19,682 nucleotides of DNA, taken from an uncultured Ruminiclostridium sp. (GTDB lineage Bacteria; Bacillota; Clostridia; Oscillospirales; Acutalibacteraceae). How positions within the stretch are numbered: position 1 is the first letter of the stretch; each line of letters begins with the position of its first letter. This document shows positions 1-5,640 of this stretch, piece after piece. The notes beneath the pieces are model-generated. The model was not told where the DNA came from and searched no databases. It was given only the letters and a program-made list of their open reading frames with translations. The stretch spans positions 1 through 19,682 of the forward strand of contig CABUCM010000045.1 in assembly GCA_902490005.1 (NCBI GenBank). The letters are read 5' to 3'. The position numbers and the translations under genes were made by a program.

Positions 1-2
1 AA

Positions 3-101
3 TACATTGACCACACGGAATACCAATGGACAACCGGGAAAGACGACGACTTCTACTGCAAGGAGGCTCAAAACATTGGGCTGGGCACAAAGCGGAAATA
101 G
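3..101 (+). CDS. C-terminal end of an upstream phage gene (partial)
   Basis: A frame open from the window edge encodes 32 residues (beginning YIDHTEYQWTTGKDDDF, ending GLGTKRK) and stops at TAG 99-101. The composition looks protein-like, and the ribosome site and start of the next gene lie inside it, which suggests a short overlap of translationally coupled genes. The beginning is outside the window and I do not recognise the family. The competing frame, open from position 7, is more likely just the upstream extension of the next gene. Confidence 0.45.
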   Translation, partial: YIDHTEYQWTTGKDDDFYCKEAQNIGLGTKRK

Positions 102-261
102 AAAAAGTTGTAAAGGCTGTATTTATAACAGGCCTCTAACTTTTGAGGGTTCCGGGCAGCAACGCTACTGCCTATATATTTTAGACACCGGTAAGCCTAG
201 AGGCTGTCCGCCGGAGAAATGCGATAAAAAAACAACGAATAAGCACAAAGGAATTAAATGA
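76..261 (+). CDS. Small cysteine-rich phage protein (putative zinc-binding)
   Basis: This 61-residue protein has four or five cysteines arranged as CKGC, then RYCLYILDTGKPRGCPPEKC. That spacing suggests a small zinc-binding knuckle; the phrase C-x-Y-I-L-D-T-G-x-x-R-G-C-P-P-x-x-C is one I recognise from small proteins in Clostridia prophages just upstream of terminase genes. Its function is unknown. I chose TTG at 76 because AAGGAGG (60-66) precedes it by nine bases; the frame is open to the window edge, so a longer form cannot be excluded. It ends TGA at 259-261, overlapping the next ATG (ATGA), so the two are probably co-translated. Confidence 0.65.
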   Translation: MGWAQSGNRKSCKGCIYNRPLTFEGSGQQRYCLYILDTGKPRGCPPEKCDKKTTNKHKGIK

Positions 262-422
262 TTATGGAAGAGTTTATTAATGCTCTTGGCGCTACCGCGG
301 AGGCAACCGCTATGTTCTATTTGCAATTGGTAAAACACGGTATTCCACCGGAACAAGCCACACAATTAACCGCAGTGATAATTTCAACTTTTATAGGAGG
401 TAATAACACTGGCAGAGAATAA
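258..422 (+). CDS. 54-aa helical hypothetical phage protein
   Basis: ATG at 258 overlaps the preceding stop as ATGA and follows AAAGGAATTAA. The 54-residue product (starts MIMEEFINALGATAEATAMF) is mostly hydrophobic/helical with no clear signal peptide and looks like two amphipathic helices. Its end overlaps the start of the terminase small subunit: the AGGAGG used by terS lies inside this gene. No family recognised. Support is the tight operon packing (overlaps at both ends) and a plausible ribosome site. Confidence 0.6.
   Translation: MIMEEFINALGATAEATAMFYLQLVKHGIPPEQATQLTAVIISTFIGGNNTGRE
395..411 (+). promoter_or_regulatory. Shine-Dalgarno plus CTG start of terS
   Basis: AGGAGG at 395-400, eight bases, then CTG at 409-411. 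An in-frame TAG at 394-396 limits any extension upstream, and the next ATG/GTG/TTG in frame is TTG 526, 39 codons later and without a ribosome site. Confidence 0.8.
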
Positions 423-960
423 AAAAACCGAATTAACCGATCAAATTGTTAAGCAAAAACGCCATTGGGTCCCTAACCCTCAAAAAAACTTTGGGGAGGA
501 AAACGTCCAACCTGGTGACAATGCTCGTTATTTGCGCCACGCACTTGTGTCTTGGGACTTACCGCCTATCGATATTTCGGATTCAAAACAAGTGGAAAAA
601 CGAATCCAAGAATATTTCAACTATTGCATTGACAATGACAGAAAGCCAAATATGATTGGTATCGCTAATTGGCTGGGCGTATCTCGAGAAACTGTCCACC
701 AATGGAAAACAGGTGGTTGTCGTAAGGATACACACACTGACTTGATTAAAAAAGCCATCGATATTTTAGAGGAATTATGGGTCGATTATATGCAAAACGG
801 AAAGGTTAATCCCGCCTCAGGCATTTTCCTCGGGAAGAATATGTTTGGATACAAAGATCAACAGGATTTGGTTGTGACACCAAATAACCCATTAGGAGAG
901 GAACCGGATCCGGACAAGCTGGTGGAGCAGTATCAAAAAGCTTTACCGCCGGAAGATTAA
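409..960 (+). CDS. terS: Terminase small subunit, CTG start
   Basis: A 183-residue protein expected to bind the phage packaging site and recruit the large terminase. A helix-turn-helix-like segment (IANWLGVSRETVHQWKTGG, about residues 85-103) is followed by helices and the motif GIFLGKNMFGYKD (about 141-153), a hallmark I associate with small terminases of Bacillota phages. The start is CTG 409 behind AGGAGG; starting at ATG 532 would discard 41 residues including a basic stretch. It is followed by an iterated CGACTAT region and a terminator. Unusually, terL is 2.8 kb downstream rather than adjacent. Assignment to TerS is from motif and position, not from a database match. Confidence 0.75.
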   Translation: MAENKKTELTDQIVKQKRHWVPNPQKNFGEENVQPGDNARYLRHALVSWDLPPIDISDSKQVEKRIQEYFNYCIDNDRKPNMIGIANWLGVSRETVHQWKTGGCRKDTHTDLIKKAIDILEELWVDYMQNGKVNPASGIFLGKNMFGYKDQQDLVVTPNNPLGEEPDPDKLVEQYQKALPPED

Positions 961-1030
961 CGACTATCAAACGAATATCGACTATGACGGAGACCAGCGA
1001 CTATGGTTAACGACTTTCAAACGACTATCG
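957..1030 (+). repeat. Imperfect 24-bp direct repeat with iterated CGACTAT
   Basis: The segment 957-980 recurs at 1007-1030 with two mismatches. Exact CGACTAT heptamers occur at 961, 979, 998 and 1022, with variants CGAATAT at 972 and CGACTTT at 1011. The array begins on the terS stop codon. Iterated short motifs beside terS could be its DNA-binding (pac/cos-like) site; this is inference. Confidence 0.6.
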
Positions 1031-1137
1031 GAGATGTCCGCTCCGTGGAACGGTAAATAAATGTGACGGCGCAAGCTGTGCTTGACGTAATGAATGTTGC
1101 GCTATTATTACCATTTCCCGCTTCAAATAAAAAAATT

Positions 1138-1172
1138 CCCGGCTTTCTCTGTTTGGAGTTAGCCGGGTTTTT
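1138..1172 (+). terminator. Rho-independent terminator after terS
   Basis: CCCGGCT (1138-1144) pairs with AGCCGGG (1161-1167) around a 16-base loop, followed by five T residues. It ends the terS transcript and separates it from the accessory island. Confidence 0.85.
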
Positions 1173-1276
1173 GTCTGTGCGCCGTTTTAAGGCCATGAAG
1201 TAGTAAAACGATACTTTTCTTGATGTACAATAAAAAACGCCTTATTCGGCCTTGTAGGCTAAATAAAGCGAAATAA

Positions 1277-1305
1277 AAACCGCCCAGAAAAAATCCAAGC
1301 GGTTT
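1277..1305 (-). terminator. Terminator of the minus-strand small gene
   Basis: On the minus strand AAACCGC (1299-1305) pairs with GCGGTTT (1278-1284), loop rich in T, followed by TTATTTCG. It lies just past the stop of the minus-strand gene ending at 1327. Confidence 0.7.
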
Positions 1306-1326
1306 GTTGTCTAATTAATTGTATTA

Positions 1327-1542
1327 TTAATCCTTGCTTTTGGCTATATCTTCCCGAATAAGGGTTTTGATATAGCCTTGTTTATTTTGTACTTCCTCAA
1401 GCTTTTTCAGTATATCTACATCAGTTTTTATATTTAGTTGCAATGCAACTTGTTTTGTGTTTTCTTTTTTGTATTTCGACTGCGCCGCATACCCGCTGCG
1501 TTTTTCATACTCGCGCTGTATTTCGGCTTTTGTCTTTGCCAT
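1327..1542 (-). CDS. Small basic protein, ribbon-helix-helix-like
   Basis: A 71-residue, charged protein (starts MAKTKAEIQREYEKRSGYAA). The C-terminal half LQLNIKTDVDILKKLEEVQN then GYIKTLIREDI looks like a beta strand followed by two helices, as in Arc/MetJ ribbon-helix-helix DNA-binding proteins; this resembles small RHH proteins common on Clostridia mobile elements. ATG 1542 is preceded on the minus strand by AGGGGGA with good spacing. It is transcribed against the flanking phage genes and has its own terminator. The predicted antitoxin promoter on the plus strand overlaps its start codon. Target and function unknown. Confidence 0.7.
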   Translation of the reverse strand: MAKTKAEIQREYEKRSGYAAQSKYKKENTKQVALQLNIKTDVDILKKLEEVQNKQGYIKTLIREDIAKSKD

Positions 1543-1570
1543 TGACTTTTCCCCCTATTCGTCGTATAAT
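1542..1570 (+). promoter_or_regulatory. Sigma-A promoter for a small plus-strand RNA
   Basis: TTGACT (1542-1547), 17-bp spacer, TATAAT (1565-1570). No plus-strand open reading frame follows, so it probably drives a non-coding RNA starting near 1577. Confidence 0.75.
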
Positions 1571-1576
1571 ATAACC

Positions 1577-1674
1577 AAGAAAGGCGGCTGACCCTGCTAC
1601 GGTCGGCTGCTCCCAAGGATTCGGTTAAGTGTTTGAGTTGGGGAGCCGTCCTGTTATGGGGCGGTTATTTCTTT
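1577..1674 (+). ncRNA. Candidate type I antitoxin RNA
   Basis: Predicted transcript of about 98 nt between the promoter at 1542-1570 and a terminator-like hairpin: AGCCGTCC (1644-1651) with GGGCGGTT (1659-1666), two G-U pairs, then ATTTCTTT. A second hairpin, GGCTGACC/GGTCGGCT, sits at 1586-1608 and is the likely terminator of the opposing toxin mRNA. The RNA would be complementary to the 3' part of the toxin mRNA, the arrangement known for txpA/ratA and bsrG/SR4 in Bacillus. Both ends are predictions. Confidence 0.55.
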
Positions 1675-1745
1675 ATGTATTGTAAAATACCAAAGATAAC
1701 AACGGCGATAAAGTTTAACAACAAAATTGTTTCGCTTACGCTCAC
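1665..1745 (-). CDS. Candidate type I toxin, 26-aa holin-like membrane peptide
   Basis: On the minus strand GTG 1745 is preceded by AAAGGGGGTGACAAC, a very strong ribosome site of the kind found in front of TxpA/BsrG-like toxins. The 26-residue product starts MSVSETILLLNFIAVVIF and ends QYIKK: one hydrophobic membrane segment with a lysine tail, resembling the Firmicutes 'putative holin-like toxin' family in size and layout. Its promoter is TTGATA-17-TATACT on the minus strand (1801-1829). Its mRNA runs toward the plus-strand RNA from 1577 and overlaps it at the 3' ends. Such peptides stabilise prophages by killing cells that lose the antitoxin RNA. No homology search was possible. Confidence 0.6.
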   Translation of the reverse strand: MSVSETILLLNFIAVVIFGILQYIKK

Positions 1746-1800
1746 GTTGTCACCCCCTTTATAGGGGAACAACCTTGCCGCCTCTCTTGATTACATGTTT

Positions 1801-1829
1801 AGTATATCATATCTATATAGATATATCAA
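1801..1829 (-). promoter_or_regulatory. Promoter of the candidate toxin mRNA
   Basis: On the minus strand TTGATA (1824-1829), 17-bp spacer, TATACT (1801-1806), giving a leader of about 50 nt before the toxin ribosome site. Confidence 0.65.
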
Positions 1830-1860
1830 TGCCTTTTCATAATATTTTTTAAATTATTTT

Positions 1861-1887
1861 GCCCTGCCTAATTGGCAGGGCTTTTTT
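1861..1887 (+). terminator. Strong rho-independent terminator
   Basis: GCCCTGCC (1861-1868) and GGCAGGGC (1874-1881) form a perfect 8-bp stem with a TAATT loop and six T residues on the plus strand. No gene ends just upstream on that strand; it may insulate the recombinase unit from upstream transcription. Confidence 0.8.
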
Positions 1888-2010
1888 ATTTCCTGCTTAG
1901 CATGTATTTTGCACCTCATTTCTTTGGTACAATTAGATTATACTAAATAAAATTATTATTATCAATCATTTTCATAAAAATAATTATGATGTTTTTCTCT
2001 TAATATTAGG

Positions 2011-2038
2011 TGTAACAATTCTTTTAAGTTTTGTTACA
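2011..2038. repeat. 28-bp dyad, candidate recombinase crossover site
   Basis: TGTAACAA (2011-2018) and TTGTTACA (2031-2038) are perfect inverted repeats; overall 11 of 14 base pairs of the 28-bp dyad are symmetric. A 28-bp length with TGT/ACA ends matches the format of crossover site I of serine resolvases, and a serine recombinase gene begins 400 bp away. It could instead be an operator. The surrounding 1888-2140 has no gene. Confidence 0.5.
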
Positions 2039-2125
2039 TACTTAGTGGTACCTATGGGGGATATCACGATTTAACTTAAGCCACAGTTAACAGCGCAACC
2101 ACCCCAAAAAATAAAAAAGGGTAAA

Positions 2126-2172
2126 AATATTTAGTGTTTAGCATTGACATTATTAAAAATATTTAGTATAAT
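2126..2172 (+). promoter_or_regulatory. Consensus promoter of the regulator-recombinase operon with repeated element
   Basis: TTGACA (2144-2149), exactly 17 bp, TATAAT (2167-2172). A 13-bp direct repeat AAAAATATTTAGT occurs at 2123-2135 and 2155-2167, three helical turns apart, the second overlapping the -10 box: a plausible operator pair for the XRE-like protein. AATATTTAGTGTTT upstream of the -35 recurs at the same distance in front of the tRNA promoter. Confidence 0.85.
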
Positions 2173-2197
2173 GCAATCATAAATAGGGGTGATTAAT

Positions 2198-2443
2198 ATG
2201 ATTATTAATGAAGTGATATCTTTTATAATGAAAGAAAAAGGCGTTACACAAAAAGCAATGGCCGAAAGTATTGGAAAAGAAAAAGCGACGGACGTTTCTG
2301 CTAGATTAGCCAGTAAAAATATGACATTTAATAAAGCAATTGAAATGTTGTCTGTTATGGGATATGAAGTTGTTGTACAGCCCAGAAAAGCGGGGGCCAG
2401 ACCTCAAGGGCAAATTGTTATTGAAAGGAGTAACAAGCGATGA
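2198..2443 (+). CDS. XRE-like helix-turn-helix regulator
   Basis: An 81-residue protein with a helix-turn-helix-like segment (GVTQKAMAESIGKEKATDVS, about residues 15-34, then SARLASKNMTFNKAIEML) and a short basic tail. It probably represses its own promoter. ATG 2198 was chosen over GTG 2189 because AGGGGTG lies at the right distance; GTG 2189 falls in the ribosome site. Its stop overlaps the recombinase start (ATGA), so the two form a co-translated pair often seen in Clostridia accessory regions. Confidence 0.7.
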   Translation: MIINEVISFIMKEKGVTQKAMAESIGKEKATDVSARLASKNMTFNKAIEMLSVMGYEVVVQPRKAGARPQGQIVIERSNKR

Positions 2444-3000
2444 CAAAATACGGATACGCAAGAGTTTCCACCGCGGGACAAGCAAGTAAAGGAAACAGCT
2501 TGGAAGATCAGAAAAACTTATTGCTTGCAGCTGGTGTTTCAGAAGAAAATATATATTTTGACAGCTTTACTGGAACTAAAATGGACAGGCCGAAATTTGA
2601 TGTGCTAATGGCAGAGCTGAAACCAGGCGATGAATTTGTAGTCACAAAAATGGATAGATTCGCGAGAAACGCGCCTGAAGGAATACAAACCGTCAGAGAT
2701 CTGGTGGATAGAGGAATCGCGGTCCATATTTTAAATATGGGCAGAGCGGATAACACACCAACAGGAAAGCTGTTAGTTACAATGCTTCTGGCATTTGCTG
2801 AATTTGAACGTGATATGATTGTTGAGCGTACAACGGCCGGAAAATCCTATGCAAAAGAACATAATCCGAAGTTTAAAGAAGGGCGGCCACGAAAAGATGT
2901 GATTTATGAATTAGCTGAAGGAGAAAGTATTTCCTCAGCTTGCAGGCGTTTGGGAATCAGCCGCACTCAATGGTATCGAATTATGAAAAAAGCAGGATAA
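2440..3000 (+). CDS. Serine recombinase (resolvase/invertase family)
   Basis: A 186-residue enzyme of the Hin/Pin/Tn3-resolvase class that makes double-strand breaks through a serine nucleophile and rejoins DNA. The catalytic motif YARVST (residues 6-11, Ser10) is at the N-terminus; KMDRFAR (about 70-76) holds conserved arginines; LLVTMLLAFAEFERDMIVERT (about 109-129) is the dimer helix E region; EGRPRK leads to a C-terminal helix-turn-helix (SISSACRRLGISRTQWYRIM). All domains are intact and the length is normal. Preceded by GAAAGGAG and coupled to the XRE-like gene. The substrate is not visible; the dyad at 2011-2038 is a candidate site. Confidence 0.92.
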   Translation: MTKYGYARVSTAGQASKGNSLEDQKNLLLAAGVSEENIYFDSFTGTKMDRPKFDVLMAELKPGDEFVVTKMDRFARNAPEGIQTVRDLVDRGIAVHILNMGRADNTPTGKLLVTMLLAFAEFERDMIVERTTAGKSYAKEHNPKFKEGRPRKDVIYELAEGESISSACRRLGISRTQWYRIMKKAG

Positions 3001-3046
3001 AGATGTTGAATTCTAAACATGTCATGGTCTGTTTGTTTACAGTAAT

Positions 3047-3098
3047 GTGAAAAAAACTCACTTTTTCTATTGAATTCAAAAGGGTTCTGCGGTATATT
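3047..3098 (+). promoter_or_regulatory. Promoter of lipoprotein A with upstream palindrome
   Basis: GTGA-N7-TCAC (3047-3061, A-rich centre), then eight bases, TTGAAT (3070-3075), 17-bp spacer, TATATT (3093-3098). The palindrome plus the following pyrimidine run is repeated almost identically in front of the second lipoprotein gene at 12352. Confidence 0.7.
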
Positions 3099-3122
3099 TA
3101 AGAGCAAAGGGGGAATAAAAAT

Positions 3123-3620
3123 ATGCGGAAAATTTCTAAAGGGAAGTTTACTAGTTTAGTAACAATTAGCGTGTTGCTTGTTTCTTTGCTACTCGGTTTA
3201 GTGGGGTGTACAAAACAAGAAATCTCTAAAGACGATATTATTAACGCTGTTGGAGAAAGTCAATTCGATGATATGTTTGATTCAATCGAATATGACAAAG
3301 GAACTAATACAGCATCTTTTGTGATTACCGATGATAGTGAACTAATAGGCTTGATTTTATCAGCCTATGCCTTGTCTGATTTTTCAGAAGGTTTAGGTTT
3401 AGACCCTGATACAGATACCTTATCAGCAGTACAGGAACAATGGGACCAATACAAAAGCTCTATGATTTATGCTTCAAAATCGCTTAAAGACCATCTATGT
3501 GAAAAAACAAGCAGTGATCTCGCCGTTGAAATAACCGTAAACAACACAAAAAACGGAAAAATTTTAACGGTTAAAGACGATACAATTACCTACGATAAAA
3601 TAGATGAGTTGACTAAATGA
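3123..3620 (+). CDS. Lipoprotein A (moron, possible lysogenic conversion or exclusion factor)
   Basis: A 165-residue secreted lipoprotein: basic N-terminus, hydrophobic core and lipobox LVGC (Cys29), followed by an acidic, soluble domain with no motif I recognise. ATG 3123 follows GGGGGAATAAAAAT. It sits alone between its own promoter and a terminator, the structure of a moron expressed from the prophage. Phage-encoded lipoproteins of this size include superinfection-exclusion proteins such as Ltp of Streptococcus phage TP-J34; that role is only a suggestion here. It shares its promoter element, but little sequence, with the lipoprotein at 12424. Confidence 0.75.
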   Translation: MRKISKGKFTSLVTISVLLVSLLLGLVGCTKQEISKDDIINAVGESQFDDMFDSIEYDKGTNTASFVITDDSELIGLILSAYALSDFSEGLGLDPDTDTLSAVQEQWDQYKSSMIYASKSLKDHLCEKTSSDLAVEITVNNTKNGKILTVKDDTITYDKIDELTK

Positions 3621-3672
3621 TTACTTTAGCAAGAACGTAATAAATTTATTTTATTGTTACTGTTCGCTTCAG

Positions 3673-3703
3673 CGCCCTTCCAACAGGTTGGGCGTTTTCT
3701 TTT
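3673..3703 (+). terminator. Terminator after lipoprotein A
   Basis: CGCCC (3673-3677) pairs with GGGCG (3690-3694), with an inner CCAA/TTGG, followed by TTTTCTTTT. It closes the lipoprotein unit just before the terL promoter. Confidence 0.75.
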
Positions 3704-3710
3704 ACCTTAT

Positions 3711-3739
3711 TTGAACTATATATAGAAAAGTGATATAAT
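3711..3739 (+). promoter_or_regulatory. Promoter of terL
   Basis: TTGAAC (3711-3716), 17-bp spacer, TATAAT (3734-3739); start expected near 3746, 26 bases ahead of the CTG. A TAGTGTTA element lies at 3753-3760, downstream of the -10. Confidence 0.8.
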
Positions 3740-3760
3740 ACAATACAACATATAGTGTTA

Positions 3761-3774
3761 GAGGTGATATACTG
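3761..3774 (+). promoter_or_regulatory. Shine-Dalgarno plus CTG start of terL
   Basis: GAGGTG at 3761-3766, then CTG at 3772-3774. In-frame TAA at 3736-3738 limits the frame and no ATG, GTG or TTG exists before TTG 3859, which has no ribosome site. ATA at 3769 is the only, less likely, alternative. Confidence 0.8.
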
Positions 3775-5433
3775 ACCTACAGAGAAACACTCTCCGCAAT
3801 CAAAGAGGCGATTGAAAAGGAACCGGATCGGCTTCAAGCTTACCAAGACTATTTTGATTTGACCAGAACAATCTACGAGCAGGACAAAACAGCGAAAAAT
3901 GAATGCTTATGGCTGCGAAAAGTAACCGCCAAAAAAATCCGCGAAGGCAAAAAAGGCGTTTCAGAATTTTTCGAGCTAAACAAAAAGACCTATCTTCTTT
4001 TAGCTCCTGATGATTTTGACAGCTATCTCATTTATCTGGAATGGAACAGGAAGCCGGAGGACCGGTTCTATCTTCCCCGCCGCCGGATTATGAGGCGTGT
4101 CGCCAACGCGCTCCAACGGCTGGTGGACGATGAACTGGACGAGCTGTTTTTGTCAATGCCACCTAGGGTGGGAAAAACCAGTATGCTGATGTTTTTCATG
4201 ACATGGCTGGTTGGACGGGATTCTGAACGCTCTAACCTGTATTCCGCTTATTCCGATGTGATTACCTCCGCATTTTACAGCGGCTGTCTGGAAGTCATAA
4301 ACGATCCGGTCACATATTTATGGCACGACGTGTTTCCGACGGCAAAAATCGTAAGCACAAACAGCAAGGACGAAACCTTCAACCTGGACCGAAAAAAGAG
4401 ATACCCCTCCCTCACCTGCCGTTCTTTATACGGAACCCTAAACGGCGCCTGTGACTGTAACGGGATTCTGGTATCGGACGACCTAATCGGCGGCATTGAG
4501 GAGGCTTTAAACAAAGACCGGCTGATCGCCGCCTGGAGCAAGGTGGACAACAATCTCCTTCCCAGAGCGAAGGAAACCGCCAAGATCCTTTGGTGCGGCA
4601 CCCGGTGGTCCATGATTGACCCGGCAGGCGTTCGAATGGACCTGCTTCAAAACGATCCAAAATTTCAAAGCCGCAGATGCGAGATCATCAACCTTCCCGC
4701 GTTAGACGAAAACGAGCATAGTAATTTCAGCTACGATTACGGGGTCGGCTTTTCAGACGATTACTATTACCAGCGGCGGGCCTCTTTTGAACGGAACAAC
4801 GATATGGCCTCCTGGTTGGCGCAGTATATGGGCGAACCAATTGAGCGGGCGGGGGCGTTGTTCGATCCCCAGGATATGCGGTATTACAACGGGACGCTTC
4901 CTGAGGAGCCCCCTGTCCGCGTCTTTATGGCTGTGGATCCCGCGTTCGGAGGCGGGGATTTCACCAGCGCCCCGATCTGCTTCCAATACGCCGACGGAAG
5001 CGTTTATGTGGCTGATGTGATTTTCAATAACGGAGAGAAAAACATCACTCAGCCGCTGATCGTGAACAAAATCCGGGAACACGGCGTTCAGGCTGCCCAG
5101 TTTGAGGTTAATAAAAGCACTGCCAGCTACAAGGAAGGCGTGGAAGCCCTATTGAAACAGGCGGGATATCGCCTTAACATCACCAGCAGAGCGGCGCCGA
5201 ACAACGTGGCGAAGGAGGTTCGGATTTTCGACAAAGCCCCGGAGATCAGGGAGTTCTATTTTTTGGAGGACGGAAAACGCTCAAAGGAGTATACAAAATT
5301 CATGCAAAACGTTTTCAGCTTCAAAATGACGGGGAAAAACAAACATGACGACAGTGTGGACAGCCTGGCAATGGCAGTGGACATGCTTCGCAGCGTAAGC
5401 GCCAAAATCAATGTGCTGAAAAGGCCGTTTTAG
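3772..5433 (+). CDS. terL: Terminase large subunit, CTG start
   Basis: A 553-residue packaging motor and nuclease. The ATPase domain has Walker A MPPRVGKTS (about 129-137) and a Walker B-like GILVSDD (about 231-237); CGTRWS is the coupling region. The RNase H-like nuclease domain has VDPAFGGGD (first Asp about 389), a FEVN segment and the final acidic motif KHDDSVDSLAMA (about 523-534). Length is normal. The CTG start adds 29 residues (TYRETLSAIKEAIEKEPDRL...) missing from a TTG 3859 start and sits correctly behind GAGGTG. It has its own promoter because an accessory island separates it from terS. Confidence 0.95.
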   Translation: MTYRETLSAIKEAIEKEPDRLQAYQDYFDLTRTIYEQDKTAKNECLWLRKVTAKKIREGKKGVSEFFELNKKTYLLLAPDDFDSYLIYLEWNRKPEDRFYLPRRRIMRRVANALQRLVDDELDELFLSMPPRVGKTSMLMFFMTWLVGRDSERSNLYSAYSDVITSAFYSGCLEVINDPVTYLWHDVFPTAKIVSTNSKDETFNLDRKKRYPSLTCRSLYGTLNGACDCNGILVSDDLIGGIEEALNKDRLIAAWSKVDNNLLPRAKETAKILWCGTRWSMIDPAGVRMDLLQNDPKFQSRRCEIINLPALDENEHSNFSYDYGVGFSDDYYYQRRASFERNNDMASWLAQYMGEPIERAGALFDPQDMRYYNGTLPEEPPVRVFMAVDPAFGGGDFTSAPICFQYADGSVYVADVIFNNGEKNITQPLIVNKIREHGVQAAQFEVNKSTASYKEGVEALLKQAGYRLNITSRAAPNNVAKEVRIFDKAPEIREFYFLEDGKRSKEYTKFMQNVFSFKMTGKNKHDDSVDSLAMAVDMLRSVSAKINVLKRPF

Positions 5434-5436
5434 TAC

Positions 5437-5483
5437 AATATCTAGTGTTTTAAGTTGACATAAAGCAATATATTGTGTATAAT
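5437..5483 (+). promoter_or_regulatory. Consensus promoter of the tRNA unit
   Basis: TTGACA (5455-5460), exactly 17 bp, TATAAT (5478-5483). AATATCTAGTGTTT (5437-5450) lies 12 bases (TAGTGT to TTGACA) upstream of the -35, the same element and spacing as the recombinase-operon promoter. It begins just after the terL stop. Confidence 0.9.
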
Positions 5484-5508
5484 AAAATTAAGATATTAGG
5501 TCATTTTA

Positions 5509-5533
5509 GCCGTGGGGGCTTGTTCTCCGCGGC
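5509..5533 (+). promoter_or_regulatory. Leader hairpin before the tRNA
   Basis: Nine base pairs (5509-5517 with 5525-5533, two G-U pairs), seven-base loop, ending six bases before the tRNA 5' end. It may help 5' processing or stabilise the precursor. Confidence 0.5.
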
Positions 5534-5539
5534 ACATAC

Positions 5540-5615
5540 CGCAGAGTGGAGCAGGCGGAAGCTCGGCGGTCTCAGTAGCCGCAGGTCATCGGTTCGAATC
5601 CGGTCTCTGCAACCA
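5540..5615 (+). tRNA. Initiator-type tRNA with anticodon CAG (reads CUG)
   Basis: The 76 nt fold into a complete cloverleaf. Acceptor: GCAGAG/CTCTGC (six pairs) topped by a C1xA72 mismatch (5540, 5611), discriminator A73, encoded CCA (5613-5615). D stem GAGC/GCTC gives an A11:U24 pair; D loop AGGCGGAA keeps G18G19. Anticodon stem GCGGT/GCCGC; loop CTCAGTA with anticodon CAG at 5573-5575. Variable loop AGGTC; T stem ATCGG/CCGGT, loop TTCGAAT. C1xA72 and A11:U24 are the established hallmarks of bacterial initiator tRNA, and the body follows E. coli tRNA-fMet nearly position by position. It is not a tRNA-Leu, which needs a long variable arm. Departures: anticodon CAG for CAU, U37 for a purine, and U31-G39 in place of the third G-C pair. 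It lies between terL and the CTG-started portal gene. Which amino acid it carries cannot be read from the sequence. Confidence 0.93.
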
Positions 5616-5624
5616 AGAAAAAAC

Positions 5625-5640
5625 GGGGGTTGAGAAGCTG
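5625..5640 (+). promoter_or_regulatory. Shine-Dalgarno-like site plus CTG start of the 43-aa gene
   Basis: GGGGG at 5625-5629, eight bases, CTG at 5638-5640. Upstream in frame lies the tRNA, and the next usual start (TTG 5668) would remove ten residues. Confidence 0.6.

Noticed and set aside
957..1030. CRISPR array
   Set aside because: Repeats are only 7-24 bp, imperfect and without uniform spacers.
5540..5615. Calling the tRNA an ordinary tRNA-Leu(CAG) or a decayed host tRNA used as an attachment site
   Set aside because: No long variable arm, every stem is intact, initiator-specific C1xA72 and A11:U24 are present, it has its own consensus promoter and lies in mid-phage, not at an end.
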